Positions 8,369-21,713 of a stretch of 64,000 nt of DNA are shown one piece after another; position 1 is the stretch's first letter; the number at the start of each line of letters is the position of its first letter. This DNA is from Streptomyces sp. NBC_01276 (GTDB lineage Bacteria > Actinomycetota > Actinomycetes > Streptomycetales > Streptomycetaceae): NCBI RefSeq assembly GCF_041435355.1, contig NZ_CP108442.1:3162001-3226000 (forward strand), read 5' to 3'. The notes beneath the pieces were generated by a model. That model was not told where the DNA came from. It ran no database searches and saw only the letters and a list, made by a program, of their open reading frames with translations. Both the position numbers and the translations under genes were made by a program.

Positions 8369-9310
8369 ATGTACGACTTCGACCAGCACGCCCACCGGCA
8401 CACGGAGCTGACCGACGCGGTCGTCACCGTCCAGCAACTCGGCCGCTTCGGCCTGTCCCGCAGGGCACGGACCCGTATCGACTACGCCCTCGTCTACGTA
8501 TCCGCCCAGGGCGCCTACGAGCCGTTCATGCCTCCGGACCGGCCGGGGACCACCAGGCGCTTCACCGCCGTGTACGAGGTGGACACCGGCATCCACCCGC
8601 TCAGTGCGGAGGTCCGGCTGCCCAGCGACAACGACGCCCACGAATTCGAGTTGTCCGTCGAGCTCACCTGGCAGGTCGTCGATCCGGCCCTGTACGTCCG
8701 CAGCGGCTGCCGTGACGTCCCCCGCCTGCTGATCGGCGAGCTGGAGCAGGCCGCCCGCCCGGTGGCCCGATGCTTCCCCATCTCGTCCAGCGCCGCCGCC
8801 GAGGAGTCCCTGCTCGGCAGGGTCGGGGAGGGAAAGCCACTCGGCGAGGGCGCCGGCCTGCGGACCGACTGGACCGTCCGGCTGCGCCGCGACCCGGCGA
8901 ACATCGAGCACGAGCGGATGCTCCAGAACGCCCGGCACCAGATGGAACTGCAGGGATACGAGGCCCAGAGGATCGCCTTCTACCAGCACCACCTCGCCCA
9001 GGGCGGCATACAGGCCTGGGCCCTGCACCTGGCCCGGCACCCCCAGGACACCAAGCTCGCGCTGGACAGCATGCAGAAGAACCAGCTCGACCTGCTCGCC
9101 TCGCGGCTCGAACAGGTCAAGGCGCTGCTCGGCAAGGACGGGGCTGAGGCCCACGAGCTGCGCACCACCCGGCAGCTCATGTTCGAGCAGATCAACGAGG
9201 CCCTGGCAGCTGGCCCCCGTGACCCGTCCCCCGACGAGGCCCCCTCGGATCCGCCTCCCGGCTACGGCCGGCGCCCCTTCCCTCCGACCGGCCCGAAGGT
9301 GCGTCCGTGA
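8369..9310 (+). CDS. SPFH/band-7-like protein of unknown function
   Basis: 313 residues from the ATG at 8369, chosen for the AAGGGAAGG upstream; an open frame continues further back inside the preceding gene but is only a shadow. Residues ~65-175 (VYEVDTGIHPLS, then FELSVELTWQVVDPALYV) have the pattern of SPFH/prohibitin-type domains. They are followed by charged helices (~185-290) that could oligomerise and a Pro-rich tail. No transmembrane segment is evident, so membrane association would have to come from the partner. It lies 16 bases after the P-loop gene and its stop overlaps the start of the M48 protease gene. SPFH proteins commonly scaffold or restrain membrane proteases, which fits this pairing. 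The assignment rests on pattern only. Confidence 0.5.
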   Translation: MYDFDQHAHRHTELTDAVVTVQQLGRFGLSRRARTRIDYALVYVSAQGAYEPFMPPDRPGTTRRFTAVYEVDTGIHPLSAEVRLPSDNDAHEFELSVELTWQVVDPALYVRSGCRDVPRLLIGELEQAARPVARCFPISSSAAAEESLLGRVGEGKPLGEGAGLRTDWTVRLRRDPANIEHERMLQNARHQMELQGYEAQRIAFYQHHLAQGGIQAWALHLARHPQDTKLALDSMQKNQLDLLASRLEQVKALLGKDGAEAHELRTTRQLMFEQINEALAAGPRDPSPDEAPSDPPPGYGRRPFPPTGPKVRP

Positions 9311-10281
9311 TCACACCGCCCACGCCCGGGGTCCCGCAGGAGTCCAAGGTTCCGGTAGAGGACCTCGACTACCGGAACGCCCCCGGCACCCGGATCCACC
9401 TCCGTGCCCGCCAGCGGTCCGCCGACGCCACCGTCTGGGGGCGGCTCGCCCTCCAACTGCCCGGATTCCTGACCAGCCTGCTCGTGGTGGTGGGGGTGGG
9501 CATGCTTCTGGAGGCCTGGCTGGGCCCGCCGGCCTGGTTGCCCGCCACCCTGTGGCTCGGCTCCGGCACCCTCGCCTTCCACCGTCCGAGCGAACGGTTC
9601 CTCGCCCGTCACGTACTCGGCCTGCAGCACCCCCTGCCGGCCGAGCTGGCCACGCTCGCCCCCGTCTGGCGCGAGGTCACCGCTCGTGCCGGTGTGGACG
9701 GCGCGCGTTACGAGCTGTGGATCGAGGAGAGCGACGACCTGAACGCCCTGGCCGCGGCCGGACACATCGTCGCCGTCACCCGACGGGCGCTGGAGCACCT
9801 TCCGACCGGCCAGCTGGCCGCCGTACTCGCCCACGAGTTGGGCCACCACACCCGTGGCCACACCTGGTCGGGGCTACTCGCCTGGTGGTACGCACTGCCG
9901 GGGCGGCTGACCTGGCGGGGGCTGGCTGCGGGCACGGTCAAGCTGGTCCGTTTCACCAGCGGGTTCTCGTACCCGGCGGCCGGAATCCTCGTCGTCCTCC
10001 TCGGCTGGCTCGCCTTCGCCACACTCACCGCGACCTACGGACTGCCCCTGCTGCTGCTCACGCTGCCGTACCTGACCGCCGCCGTGGGCCGGCGGGCTGA
10101 GCTGCGGGCCGACGCGCACGCTGCCGGCCTGGGCTTCGGTCCGATGCTGGCCCAGATGCTGCAGGGGCTGCCTGCCGGGAAGGAGACGGGCGCCGCCGAC
10201 GGCACCGGCCGACTGGCCCGGCTGCTCGCTTCCCATCCCGACCACCGCACCCGCCTGCACCACCTCCAGCAGTACCTCTGA
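9307..10281 (+). CDS. M48-family membrane zinc metalloprotease
   Basis: 324 residues with GTG start overlapping the previous stop (GTGA). Two or more membrane segments precede the catalytic domain (about 50-92), and further hydrophobic segments follow (~195-262), as in HtpX/Ste24-type M48 enzymes. The zinc motif HELGHH is at 176-181 (catalytic E177), and the third ligand is in RRAELRADAHAAG. The C-terminal SHPDHRTRLHHL matches the usual M48 HPxxxxR ending. All catalytic residues are present, so it should be active. It differs from the housekeeping HtpX at 41993-42856. As last gene of the four-gene operon it is the likeliest effector or processing enzyme. Confidence 0.85.
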   Translation: MITPPTPGVPQESKVPVEDLDYRNAPGTRIHLRARQRSADATVWGRLALQLPGFLTSLLVVVGVGMLLEAWLGPPAWLPATLWLGSGTLAFHRPSERFLARHVLGLQHPLPAELATLAPVWREVTARAGVDGARYELWIEESDDLNALAAAGHIVAVTRRALEHLPTGQLAAVLAHELGHHTRGHTWSGLLAWWYALPGRLTWRGLAAGTVKLVRFTSGFSYPAAGILVVLLGWLAFATLTATYGLPLLLLTLPYLTAAVGRRAELRADAHAAGLGFGPMLAQMLQGLPAGKETGAADGTGRLARLLASHPDHRTRLHHLQQYL

Positions 10282-10296
10282 GGCACCCCGGGAACG

Positions 10297-10334
10297 CCGC
10301 AGGGCGGCCACCCTCTCGGGTGACCGCCCTGCGG
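10297..10334. terminator. Bidirectional terminator between M48 gene and rpoC
   Basis: A hairpin with an 11-bp outer stem (CCGCAGGGCGG), one C/A mismatch, a 5-bp inner stem and a TCTC loop. It sits between convergent genes, 15 bases from the protease stop and 18 from the rpoC stop, and can serve both. Confidence 0.85.
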
Positions 10335-10352
10335 TTACTGCTCTGCTGCGAC

Positions 10353-14252
<3,900 letters not shown>

Positions 14253-14349
14253 TGTGCGTCAATCCCTCTTTCGGGGTCGAGTCTCAATCATGGTCTGAAC
14301 GGTCCCGGGGATGACGGGGGGCTCTTGAGCGAGCCCCCCGTCAGGCCCG

Positions 14350-17300
14350 TCAGACCTCTTCGACGCTGCTCGGCTCGCGCCGGGACAGGTCGATACCGAG
14401 CTCCTCCGCCGCGCGGAAGACGTCCTCGTCGGTGTCGCGCATCTCGATGGACATGCCGTCCGAGGACAGCACCTCCACGTTGAGGCAGAGCGACTGCATT
14501 TCCTTGATGAGCACCTTGAAGGACTCGGGAATGCCCGGCTCGGGGATGTTCTCGCCCTTGACGATGGCCTCGTAGACCTTCACGCGGCCGGTGACGTCAT
14601 CGGACTTGATGGTCAGCAGCTCCTGGAGGGCGTAAGCGGCGCCATAAGCCTCGAGCGCCCACACCTCCATCTCACCGAAGCGCTGGCCACCGAACTGCGC
14701 CTTACCACCCAGCGGCTGCTGCGTGATCATCGAGTAGGGGCCGGTCGAACGCGCGTGGAGCTTGTCGTCGACCAGGTGGTGGAGCTTGAGGATGTACATG
14801 TACCCGATCGAGATCGGGTCCGGGAACGGCTCACCGGAGCGGCCGTCGAACAGGCGCGCCTTGCCGGACGGGAGGACCAGGCGGTCACCGTCGCGGTTCG
14901 GGATGGTGTGCTCGAACAGGCCGGCGAGCTCGTCCTCACGGGCGCCGTCGAACACGGGGGTGGCGACGTTGGTGCCGGGCTCGACGCGGTCGGCGCCGAT
15001 GACCTTCAGACGCTCGGCCCAGTCCTCCGCGAGACCGGAGACGTCCCAGCCGCGGCTGGCGAGCCAGCCGAGGTGGATCTCCAGGACCTGTCCCGGGTTC
15101 ATTCGGGACGGGACACCCAGCGGGTTCAGGATGATGTCGACCGGCGTGCCGTCCTCAAGGAAGGGCATGTCCTCGATCGGAAGGATCTTGGAGATGACAC
15201 CCTTGTTGCCGTGGCGGCCGGCGAGCTTGTCACCGTCGGTGATCTTGCGCTTCTGGGCGACGTAGACGCGGACCAACTGGTTCACGCCCGGAGGAAGCTC
15301 GTCGCCCTCCTCGCGGTCGAAGACGCGGACACCGATGACCTTGCCGATCTCACCGTGAGGGACCTTGAGCGAGGTGTCACGCACCTCGCGGGCCTTCTCA
15401 CCGAAGATCGCGCGGAGCAGGCGCTCCTCCGGGGTCAGCTCGGTCTCACCCTTGGGCGTGACCTTGCCGACCAGGATGTCGCCGGCGACGACGTCCGCAC
15501 CGATGCGGATGATGCCGCGCTCGTCGAGGTCCGCGAGGACCTCCTCGGAGACGTTCGGGATGTCCCGGGTGATCTCCTCGGGGCCCAGCTTGGTGTCACG
15601 GGCGTCGACCTCGTGCTCCTCGATGTGGATCGAGGAGAGGACGTCGTCCTGCACGAGGCGCTGCGACAGGATGATCGCGTCCTCGTAGTTGTGACCTTCC
15701 CAGGGCATGAACGCGACGAGCAGGTTCTTGCCGAGGGCCATTTCGCCCTCTTCGGTCGCGGGACCGTCGGCGAGGACCTGGGCCTCGATGATGCGGTCAC
15801 CCTCGTTGACGATGACCTTCTGGTTGACCGAGGTGCCCTGGTTCGAGCGGGAGAACTTGGCGACGCGGTACGTGGTGTACGTGCCGTCGTCGTTGGCGAC
15901 GGTGATGTAGTCGGCCGAGACCTCCTGGACGACACCGTCCTTCTCCGCCTTGATCGAGTCACCGGCGTCGACCGCACAGCGGTACTCCATGCCGGTGCCG
16001 ACGAGCGGGGCCTCCGCCTTGATGAGCGGAACGGCCTGGCGCATCATGTTCGCGCCCATGAGGGCACGGTTGGCGTCGTCGTGCTCCAGGAAGGGGATCA
16101 TCGCGGTCGCGACGGACACCATCTGGCGCGGGGAGACGTCCATGTAGTCGACGTCGTCGCCGGCGATGTAGTCGATCTCGCCGCCACGACGGCGGACCAG
16201 CACGCGGTTCTCGGTGAAGCGCATCTCGTCGTTCAGGCCGGCGTTGGCCTGGGCGATCACGAAGCGGTCTTCCTCGTCCGCGGTCAGGTAGTCGACGTCG
16301 TCGGTGACGACGCCCTCGACGACCTTGCGGTACGGGGTCTCCACGAAACCGAACGCGTTGACGCGGCCGTAGGAGGCGAGCGAGCCGATCAGACCGATGT
16401 TCGGGCCTTCGGGGGTCTCGATCGGGCACATGCGGCCGTAGTGCGACGGGTGGACGTCACGGACCTCGAAGCCGGCCCGCTCACGGGACAGACCACCGGG
16501 ACCCAGCGCCGAGAGACGACGCTTGTGCGTCAGACCCGACAGCGGGTTGTTCTGGTCCATGAACTGCGACAGCTGGCTGGTGCCGAAGAACTCCTTGATG
16601 GAGGCGACGACCGGCCGGATGTTGATCAGGGTCTGCGGCGTGATCGCCTCGACGTCCTGCGTGGTCATGCGCTCGCGCACGACGCGCTCCATACGAGCCA
16701 GACCCGTGCGGACCTGGTTCTGGATGAGCTCGCCGACGTTGCGCAGACGACGGTTGCCGAAGTGGTCGATGTCGTCGGTCTCGACGACGATCGAACGGCC
16801 CGACTCACCGATGGTCTCGGCCTCGCCCGCGTGGAGCTTCACGAGGTACTTGATCGTCGCGATGATGTCGTCGGTGGTGAGCACACCGGCGTCCAGCGGC
16901 TCATCGGCGCCGAGCTTCTTGTTCACCTTGTAGCGGCCGACCTTGGCGAGGTCGTAGCGCTTCGGGTTGAAGTAGAGGTTCTCGAGCAGCGTCTGAGCGG
17001 CCTCGCGGGTCGGCGGTTCGCCCGGACGCAGCTTGCGGTAGATGTCGAGCAGCGCGTCGTCCTGGCCCTGGGTGTGGTCCTTCTCCAGGGTGGCGCGCAT
17101 GGACTCGTACTCGCCGAACTCTTCGAGGATCTGCTCGGTGGTCCAGCCGAGAGCCTTCAGGAGGACGGTGACGGACTGCTTGCGCTTGCGGTCGATGCGG
17201 ACACCGACCATGTCGCGCTTGTCGACCTCCATCTCCAGCCAGGCACCCCGGGACGGGATGATCTTGGCGGAGAAGATGTCCTTGTCGGACGTCTTGTCGA

Positions 17301-17832
17301 TGGAGGAGTCGAAGTAGACACCCGGGGAACGGACGAGCTGCGACACGACGACGCGCTCGGTGCCGTTGATGACGAAGGTGCCCTTGTTGGTCATGAGCGG
17401 GAAGTCGCCCATGAAGACCGTCTGAGACTTGATCTCACCGGTCTCGTTGTTCGTGAACTCGGCCGTGACGAAGAGCGGCGCCGCGTACGTGAAGTCGCGC
17501 TCCTTGCACTCGTCGACAGAGTTCTTCGCCGGCTCGAAACGGTGGTCGCGGAAGGTCAGCGACATCGACCCGGAGAAGTCCTCGATCGGCGAGATCTCCT
17601 CGAAGATCTCTTCCAGACCGGACTTGGTGGGGACGTCCTGTCCACTCTCAAGCGCCGACTCGACGCGGGACTTCCAGGCGGCGTTGCCGAGCAGCCAGTC
17701 AAAGCTCTCGGTCTGCAGCGCCAGGAGGTTCGGAACCTCGAGGGGCTCCTTGATCTTTGCAAAGGAGATGCGCAGCGGGGCGGTGCTGGCACCGTTGTTC
17801 GTATTGGTCGAGGCGTTGCGCGAGGCGGCCAA
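14350..17832 (-). CDS. rpoB: DNA-directed RNA polymerase subunit beta
   Basis: 1160 residues using the TTG start at 17832, which gives MAASRNAST and has GGAAGGA upstream. The open frame extends to 17940 but those residues are not part of the family. The rifampicin-resistance region ([13 protein letters not shown] then [15 protein letters not shown], near 16500-16590) carries wild-type S, Q, D, H and R residues, so the polymerase should be rifampicin sensitive. The C-terminal clamp and [15 protein letters not shown] ending are complete. Transcribed from a promoter near 18012-18040, followed by rpoC. Confidence 0.98.
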   Translation of the reverse strand: MAASRNASTNTNNGASTAPLRISFAKIKEPLEVPNLLALQTESFDWLLGNAAWKSRVESALESGQDVPTKSGLEEIFEEISPIEDFSGSMSLTFRDHRFEPAKNSVDECKERDFTYAAPLFVTAEFTNNETGEIKSQTVFMGDFPLMTNKGTFVINGTERVVVSQLVRSPGVYFDSSIDKTSDKDIFSAKIIPSRGAWLEMEVDKRDMVGVRIDRKRKQSVTVLLKALGWTTEQILEEFGEYESMRATLEKDHTQGQDDALLDIYRKLRPGEPPTREAAQTLLENLYFNPKRYDLAKVGRYKVNKKLGADEPLDAGVLTTDDIIATIKYLVKLHAGEAETIGESGRSIVVETDDIDHFGNRRLRNVGELIQNQVRTGLARMERVVRERMTTQDVEAITPQTLINIRPVVASIKEFFGTSQLSQFMDQNNPLSGLTHKRRLSALGPGGLSRERAGFEVRDVHPSHYGRMCPIETPEGPNIGLIGSLASYGRVNAFGFVETPYRKVVEGVVTDDVDYLTADEEDRFVIAQANAGLNDEMRFTENRVLVRRRGGEIDYIAGDDVDYMDVSPRQMVSVATAMIPFLEHDDANRALMGANMMRQAVPLIKAEAPLVGTGMEYRCAVDAGDSIKAEKDGVVQEVSADYITVANDDGTYTTYRVAKFSRSNQGTSVNQKVIVNEGDRIIEAQVLADGPATEEGEMALGKNLLVAFMPWEGHNYEDAIILSQRLVQDDVLSSIHIEEHEVDARDTKLGPEEITRDIPNVSEEVLADLDERGIIRIGADVVAGDILVGKVTPKGETELTPEERLLRAIFGEKAREVRDTSLKVPHGEIGKVIGVRVFDREEGDELPPGVNQLVRVYVAQKRKITDGDKLAGRHGNKGVISKILPIEDMPFLEDGTPVDIILNPLGVPSRMNPGQVLEIHLGWLASRGWDVSGLAEDWAERLKVIGADRVEPGTNVATPVFDGAREDELAGLFEHTIPNRDGDRLVLPSGKARLFDGRSGEPFPDPISIGYMYILKLHHLVDDKLHARSTGPYSMITQQPLGGKAQFGGQRFGEMEVWALEAYGAAYALQELLTIKSDDVTGRVKVYEAIVKGENIPEPGIPESFKVLIKEMQSLCLNVEVLSSDGMSIEMRDTDEDVFRAAEELGIDLSRREPSSVEEV

Positions 17833-18011
17833 GAGGGGGTCCTTCCGAGGGCTCGGACTCACTACGCGCGTACCGGTCCCAGCCGACACAGAAGACGGAG
17901 TGTCCCCAGCTGGCCAAAAGACCAGGTCAGGGCATATCAATCAGGTGTGCTCAAGCGTGGGCATGACCCTGGCGACGGGCAGGGGTCAGCTAACAGGCAG
18001 CGCAAAGGGTC

Positions 18012-18040
18012 AGTGTAGCCACTCGGCTCACTGATGTCCA
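18012..18040 (-). promoter_or_regulatory. Putative rpoB promoter
   Basis: On the minus strand: TGGACA (18040-18035), 17 bases, TACACT (18017-18012), a good match to the vegetative consensus. It implies a leader of about 170 bases before the rpoB TTG. The 564-base gap 17833-18396 otherwise holds only this promoter and the rplL terminator. Confidence 0.6.
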
Positions 18041-18334
18041 GACCAGGTTTCCGGAAACCGGCAACAGGCCTTCCCCAGCTCGTTCAAACCAACACCAACG
18101 CTGCGACCCTCGTACACAGAGCGCGTATCAGTACTGCCCTCTTCGTAGTCGATCCATGCCTCGAATCCGGGATCGACCCGGCCGAGCTGGCGACGGCTCT
18201 GAGAATTGCGCGCCGCTGGCCGTTCGTCAAGGCCCCGTGCTCCGAGCGGATCATCCGCGGACCCCGCACCGGGGCAACGATGATCACCCTACTCCCCAAC
18301 GAGACCAGGGCAAGTCAGGCACTGGGGGTACGCC

Positions 18335-18368
18335 AAAGGGCGACCACCCTTACGGGTGATCGCCCTTT
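18335..18368 (-). terminator. Terminator downstream of rplL
   Basis: Stem AAAGGGCGA/TCGCCCTTT, one mismatch, inner stem CACCC/GGGTG and a 4-base loop. It lies 29 bases after the rplL stop and separates rplJL from rpoBC. The flanking A and T runs make it a convincing intrinsic terminator, probably partial if rpoBC is also reached by read-through. Confidence 0.8.
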
Positions 18369-18396
18369 GAAGGGGCCTCAGAGGGCCCCAGAGGTG

Positions 18397-18780
18397 TTAC
18401 TTGACCTCGACGCCAGCGCCGGCGGCCTTGAGGGCCTCGGCGGCCTTGTCAGCGGCCTCCTTGTTGACCTTCTCGAGGACCGGCTTCGGGGTGCCGTCGA
18501 CGAGGTCCTTGGCCTCCTTCAGACCCAGGGAGGTCAGCTCGCGCACGACCTTGATGACCTGGATCTTCTTGTCGCCCGCACCGGTGAGGATGACGTCGAA
18601 CTCGTCCTTCTCCTCCTCGGCCTCGGCGGCGGGGCCGACACCGGCCGGACCGGCAACGGCGACGGCCGCGGCGGCGGTGACGTCGAACTTCTCCTCGAAG
18701 GCCTTCACGAACTCGGAGAGCTCGATGAGGGTCATCTCCTCGAACTGGGCGAGGAGGTCGTCCTGAGAGAGCTTCGCCAT
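18397..18780 (-). CDS. rplL: 50S ribosomal protein L7/L12
   Basis: 127-residue stalk protein that recruits translation GTPases such as EF-G. The start at 18780 gives [13 protein letters not shown]; an in-frame ATG six codons upstream is less likely because GGAAGG lies between the two. N-terminal dimerisation domain (1-~35), Ala/Gly hinge (~37-55) and C-terminal factor-binding domain ([20 protein letters not shown]) are all present. It lies 110 bases downstream of rplJ, the standard operon. Confidence 0.97.
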   Translation of the reverse strand: MAKLSQDDLLAQFEEMTLIELSEFVKAFEEKFDVTAAAAVAVAGPAGVGPAAEAEEEKDEFDVILTGAGDKKIQVIKVVRELTSLGLKEAKDLVDGTPKPVLEKVNKEAADKAAEALKAAGAGVEVK

Positions 18781-18890
18781 GATGGGCGATCCTTCCACTA
18801 ATTCGGCAGGTGCCGGATGTATTGAGAGGCGGGCGTAACGGCCCGCTACGACCCACGCACTAGGCGGCGTAGATCAGTGCGCGAGCCGAA

Positions 18891-19421
18891 TTACTCGGCA
18901 CCGCCCTGCTCGGCGAGCTTGACGCGAAGCGCTTCCGCAGTGCGGACGAACTTCGACGGCAGCGCCTGGAAGAGCGAGGCAGCCTGGGACTGCTTGCCCT
19001 TGAACGCGCCGGCCAGCTTGCTGAGCAGAACCTCGCGGGACTCGAGGTCCGCGAGCTTCTTGATCTCATCGGCGGTCAGCGCCTTACCGTCAAGGACACC
19101 GCCCTTGATGATGAGGTTCGGGTTCTCCTTGGCGAAGTCACGAAGACCCTTCGCCGACTCCACCGGGTCACCGGTGATGAAGGCGGCGCCCGTCGGACCG
19201 GTGAACTGGTCGTCGAGCGAGGTGATCCCGGCGTTGTTGGCCGCAATCTTGGTCAGCGTGTTCTTCACCACGGCGTACTGGGCGTTCTCACCGAGCGAAC
19301 GACGCAGCGTCTTGAGCTGCGCAACGGTGAGACCCCGGTACTCGGTCAGCACAACGGCGTTCGAGCTGCGGAACTGGTCCTCAAGCTCGGCTACCGCAGC
19401 AGCCTTGTCGGGCCTTGCCAT
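18891..19421 (-). CDS. rplJ: 50S ribosomal protein L10
   Basis: 176 residues from the ATG at 19421 ([16 protein letters not shown]), with AAGGAGG upstream. It anchors the L7/L12 stalk to 23S r[23 protein letters not shown] and the L12-binding C-terminal helix region are intact. The annotated open frame can be extended to 19844 but that part is the leader. The L10-L12 complex usually represses its own leader, and a long structured leader precedes this gene. Confidence 0.97.
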   Translation of the reverse strand: MARPDKAAAVAELEDQFRSSNAVVLTEYRGLTVAQLKTLRRSLGENAQYAVVKNTLTKIAANNAGITSLDDQFTGPTGAAFITGDPVESAKGLRDFAKENPNLIIKGGVLDGKALTADEIKKLADLESREVLLSKLAGAFKGKQSQAASLFQALPSKFVRTAEALRVKLAEQGGAE

Positions 19422-19630
19422 AGAGCGTCGGCCTCCTTCCGGGTGATGAGGACCGCTCAGAAGGGGCTGGACAAACAAAACGCCCCGGCGCATGGCGCAC
19501 GGGGCACGGCTCAACCGAAATGACATTCCGGGAACTTTCCTCGAACACCTGCGCAGGACGTCCGCTCGCAGCGAATCCTTCGGCCACCGTCCTCTTTCGA
19601 GCACGGCAACGACCAGCGGTCTTTGGCTTC
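19422..19630 (-). promoter_or_regulatory. L10-type leader with attenuator-like hairpin
   Basis: A ~200-base untranslated leader lies between the predicted start site and rplJ. At 19482-19506 a GCCCC/GGGGC stem with inner GCGC/GCGC pairs is followed on the minus strand by GTTTTGTTTGT. A U-rich tract like this is rare in this genome and looks like an intrinsic terminator. It fits attenuation or L10-leader autoregulation of rplJL. Confidence 0.5.
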
Positions 19631-19636
19631 TCCGGA

Positions 19637-19666
19637 AGCGTACGCGAAGGCAACCGGACGAGGCAA
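19637..19666 (-). promoter_or_regulatory. Putative rplJ-rplL promoter
   Basis: On the minus strand TTGCCT (19666-19661), 18 bases, TACGCT (19642-19637). The -10 hexamer is identical to that of the str-operon promoter. It sits just past the end of the lipoprotein gene at 19673. Confidence 0.5.
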
Positions 19667-19672
19667 ATCGCC

Positions 19673-20500
19673 TCAGGAGCCGCCCTTCAGCACCGCGTCG
19701 AAGTCGGCGACCTGGTCGGCCGGCGGGGCCTTCACCGGCGCGACCTGGCCGAAGCCGTCGAAGGTGGCGCTGGTGCTGGAGGTTCCCTTGTCGTCCTTGC
19801 TCACCATGAGGACGCGCGAGGGGAAGCCGTCCTTGCCGATCCACACGTCCGCCTCCAGGGCCGTGAGGTGCTTCACGGCCTCGTGGAGGTTCCGGCGGTC
19901 CTGCTCCGGCATCACCTTGGTGGACTCGTCGGCCGCCTGGAGGTCCGCGCCGGTGAGAAGGGCCCGGTAGTGCCGGGACCCGGGGGTGTCGGCGGCCATG
20001 GCCGGGACCAGGGCGACCTTGGGCTGGCCCAGGAGCAGGGCGAGGTACTCCGCCGGGTCCTCGTTCATCCGTACGCCGGGCTTGCCTCCCGAGGACAGGT
20101 CCAGCTTCATCCAGGGCTTGCCGTCGACCGGGGTCTTGAGCTCGGTGTAGACCACGTCGCCGGTCATGACGGAGCGGGACTCCGACGTGGGACCCTTGAT
20201 CTTCAGGTCGTGGGCCGACGGGTACCAGCCCTTCGTGCCGGTCTGGGTGGTGGTCTTGCCCTCGCTGTCCGTGCCGGACATCTCTGCCATGGCGAACTTC
20301 GCCGCCGCCGTCTTGAGCCAGGACGCCTTGACCGCCTCCACGGGGGACGGCGCCCGGTCCGCGGGAGTCGTGGCGCCCCCGCCGGCCGCACCCCCGCCCG
20401 CGTCGGCGCCAGCCCCGCCATCGCAGGCGGTGAGGCCGCCCACGAGCAGCAGGACACCCGCCATGGCGGCGCCGGTCCGTGTCCGGACAGCCTGATTCAT
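19673..20500 (-). CDS. Secreted lipoprotein, LppX/LprG-like, paralogue 1
   Basis: 275 residues from the ATG at 20500, preceded by GGGGGAGAACC. The signal peptide ends in a lipobox (LVGGLTAC) followed by a Gly/Ala-rich linker. The mature domain has the alternating beta-strand pattern of LppX/LolA-like lipid-binding lipoproteins, ending [16 protein letters not shown]. The next gene upstream encodes a relative with the same ending, so the two are tandem duplicates. Their place between rplA and rplJ is a familiar Streptomyces arrangement. Ligand unknown; probably anchored on the outer face of the membrane. Confidence 0.7.
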   Translation of the reverse strand: MNQAVRTRTGAAMAGVLLLVGGLTACDGGAGADAGGGAAGGGATTPADRAPSPVEAVKASWLKTAAAKFAMAEMSGTDSEGKTTTQTGTKGWYPSAHDLKIKGPTSESRSVMTGDVVYTELKTPVDGKPWMKLDLSSGGKPGVRMNEDPAEYLALLLGQPKVALVPAMAADTPGSRHYRALLTGADLQAADESTKVMPEQDRRNLHEAVKHLTALEADVWIGKDGFPSRVLMVSKDDKGTSSTSATFDGFGQVAPVKAPPADQVADFDAVLKGGS

Positions 20501-20576
20501 CTGGTTCTCCCCCGTGTGCGGTCCCCCTGCGACCCCCGACCCTACGCGGAAGATCGAAAAGGCCGCCACGAAGAAA

Positions 20577-20614
20577 CCGGGCCCCCGGCTCCCGGAAGGG
20601 AGGCGGAGGCCCGG
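20577..20614 (-). terminator. Terminator after second lipoprotein gene
   Basis: Interrupted GC-rich stem (GGGCC-CCG-CTCCC / GGGAG-CGG-GGCCC) with a GGAA loop, 23 bases beyond the stop at 20637. Confidence 0.6.
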
Positions 20615-20636
20615 TCTCAGGTGCGCCGCGGCGCGG

Positions 20637-21509
20637 TCAGGCGCCGCCCGTACCGCCCGAGTCCTTCATCATCTCGGCCAGGTCCACGATCTGGTCGGCC
20701 GGCGGAGCGGAGACCTCGACCGGCTTGTTGATGTCCTTGAACTTGATGGTGATGTCCATCGGGCCGGACGTGCCCTGGCCCTGCGTGCGGACCTGCTTGG
20801 CCTGGTCGGCCTCGTCGATCCAGATGTCCATGGTCAGGCTCTTGATGCCCTGCTCTTCGAGCGCCTTGGCGTTCTTCTCCTGGCGGTCCTTGGCCTCGGG
20901 GGTCGAGGTGGCGCTGAGGGCCTTCAGCTCGTCGATCGTGACGGTGCCGGCCAGGTGCGTCGTCTTCTGGCCGTCGATGGTCTCCTCGCCGACCTTCTTG
21001 AGGTCCTTGGAGGCGCTCAGGCTGCCGGCCGTGTCGGCCGGGTTCTGGCCCTGCTGGGCCGAGCCGAGCGAGTCCAGCTCCTTGGCCTGCTCCGGAGCCA
21101 GCGCCTTGAGGTCGAACTTCAGCCACTTGCCGTCGCTGCCCATGTACATGACGCCGTCGAGAAGACGCATCTCCACCTTGGCGCCCGGCTCCTCGGGCGA
21201 GTCCATCTTCATCGACATGGCCATCGCGGGCTTGAGCCGCATGGCGACCTCGCCGGTGATGCTCTGCCCCGCGGCCTTGCCGGTCATGGTGTAGCCGAGG
21301 GAGGTGATCTCCTCGGACTTCTTCTTCGTCTTCTCCAGGTACGCGGCCGGCGCGACCTCCGCCGGCTTCTTCGCGGCCTGGGACGGGGCCGCCGGGGCCC
21401 CGTTGTCCTTCTTCTTCGCTCCGTCCCCGTTCTCGCACGCGGTGGCGCCGCCTGCGAGCAGGAGCGCGGCCAGGACGGCTCCGACGGTCTTCTTCTGGTA
21501 CGCCTTCAT
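20637..21509 (-). CDS. Secreted lipoprotein, LppX/LprG-like, paralogue 2
   Basis: 290 residues from the ATG at 21509 (MKAYQKKTVGAVLAALLLAG). The lipobox LAGGATAC gives the lipidated cysteine. A Lys/Ala/Pro-rich linker leads to a beta-rich domain with GYTMTGKAAGQSITGEVAM, a WLKFDL strand and the ending ADQIVDLAEMMKDSGG. It shares with its downstream neighbour the layout and the APPADQ-V-D ending. Likely binds or shuttles a hydrophobic ligand or acts as an envelope sensor; not experimentally assigned. An open frame reaches 21629 but has no signal peptide in that part. Confidence 0.72.
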   Translation of the reverse strand: MKAYQKKTVGAVLAALLLAGGATACENGDGAKKKDNGAPAAPSQAAKKPAEVAPAAYLEKTKKKSEEITSLGYTMTGKAAGQSITGEVAMRLKPAMAMSMKMDSPEEPGAKVEMRLLDGVMYMGSDGKWLKFDLKALAPEQAKELDSLGSAQQGQNPADTAGSLSASKDLKKVGEETIDGQKTTHLAGTVTIDELKALSATSTPEAKDRQEKNAKALEEQGIKSLTMDIWIDEADQAKQVRTQGQGTSGPMDITIKFKDINKPVEVSAPPADQIVDLAEMMKDSGGTGGA

Positions 21510-21639
21510 GTGTTCCCCACCCCGGGTATGCAAGGCAGCGGCCCGCTCCGGGCGGTCTTGCCCGTGGCCTTGCTGCCGGCACTGACTGTACGTCTCACCG
21601 CTGACAGTAATCGCACAGCATTCGCACATGAAGCAGAAA

Positions 21640-21677
21640 ACGGGCCCTCCGCCCCCGGAAGGGGGCGAAGGGCCCGT
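21640..21677 (-). terminator. Terminator after rplA
   Basis: ACGGGCCCT stem with an internal mismatch, inner CGCCCCC/GGGGGCG stem and GGAA loop, 36 bases after the rplA stop. A T-run follows on the minus strand (CGTTTTC). Confidence 0.85.
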
Positions 21678-21713
21678 TCAACCACGCGGTGGTCGGATCA
21701 GGCAGAGGCCGGA

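Noticed and set aside
8369..10281. Toxin-antitoxin interpretation of the SPFH-like/M48 pair
   Set aside because: Both proteins are far larger than typical toxin-antitoxin pairs and no antitoxin fold is visible.
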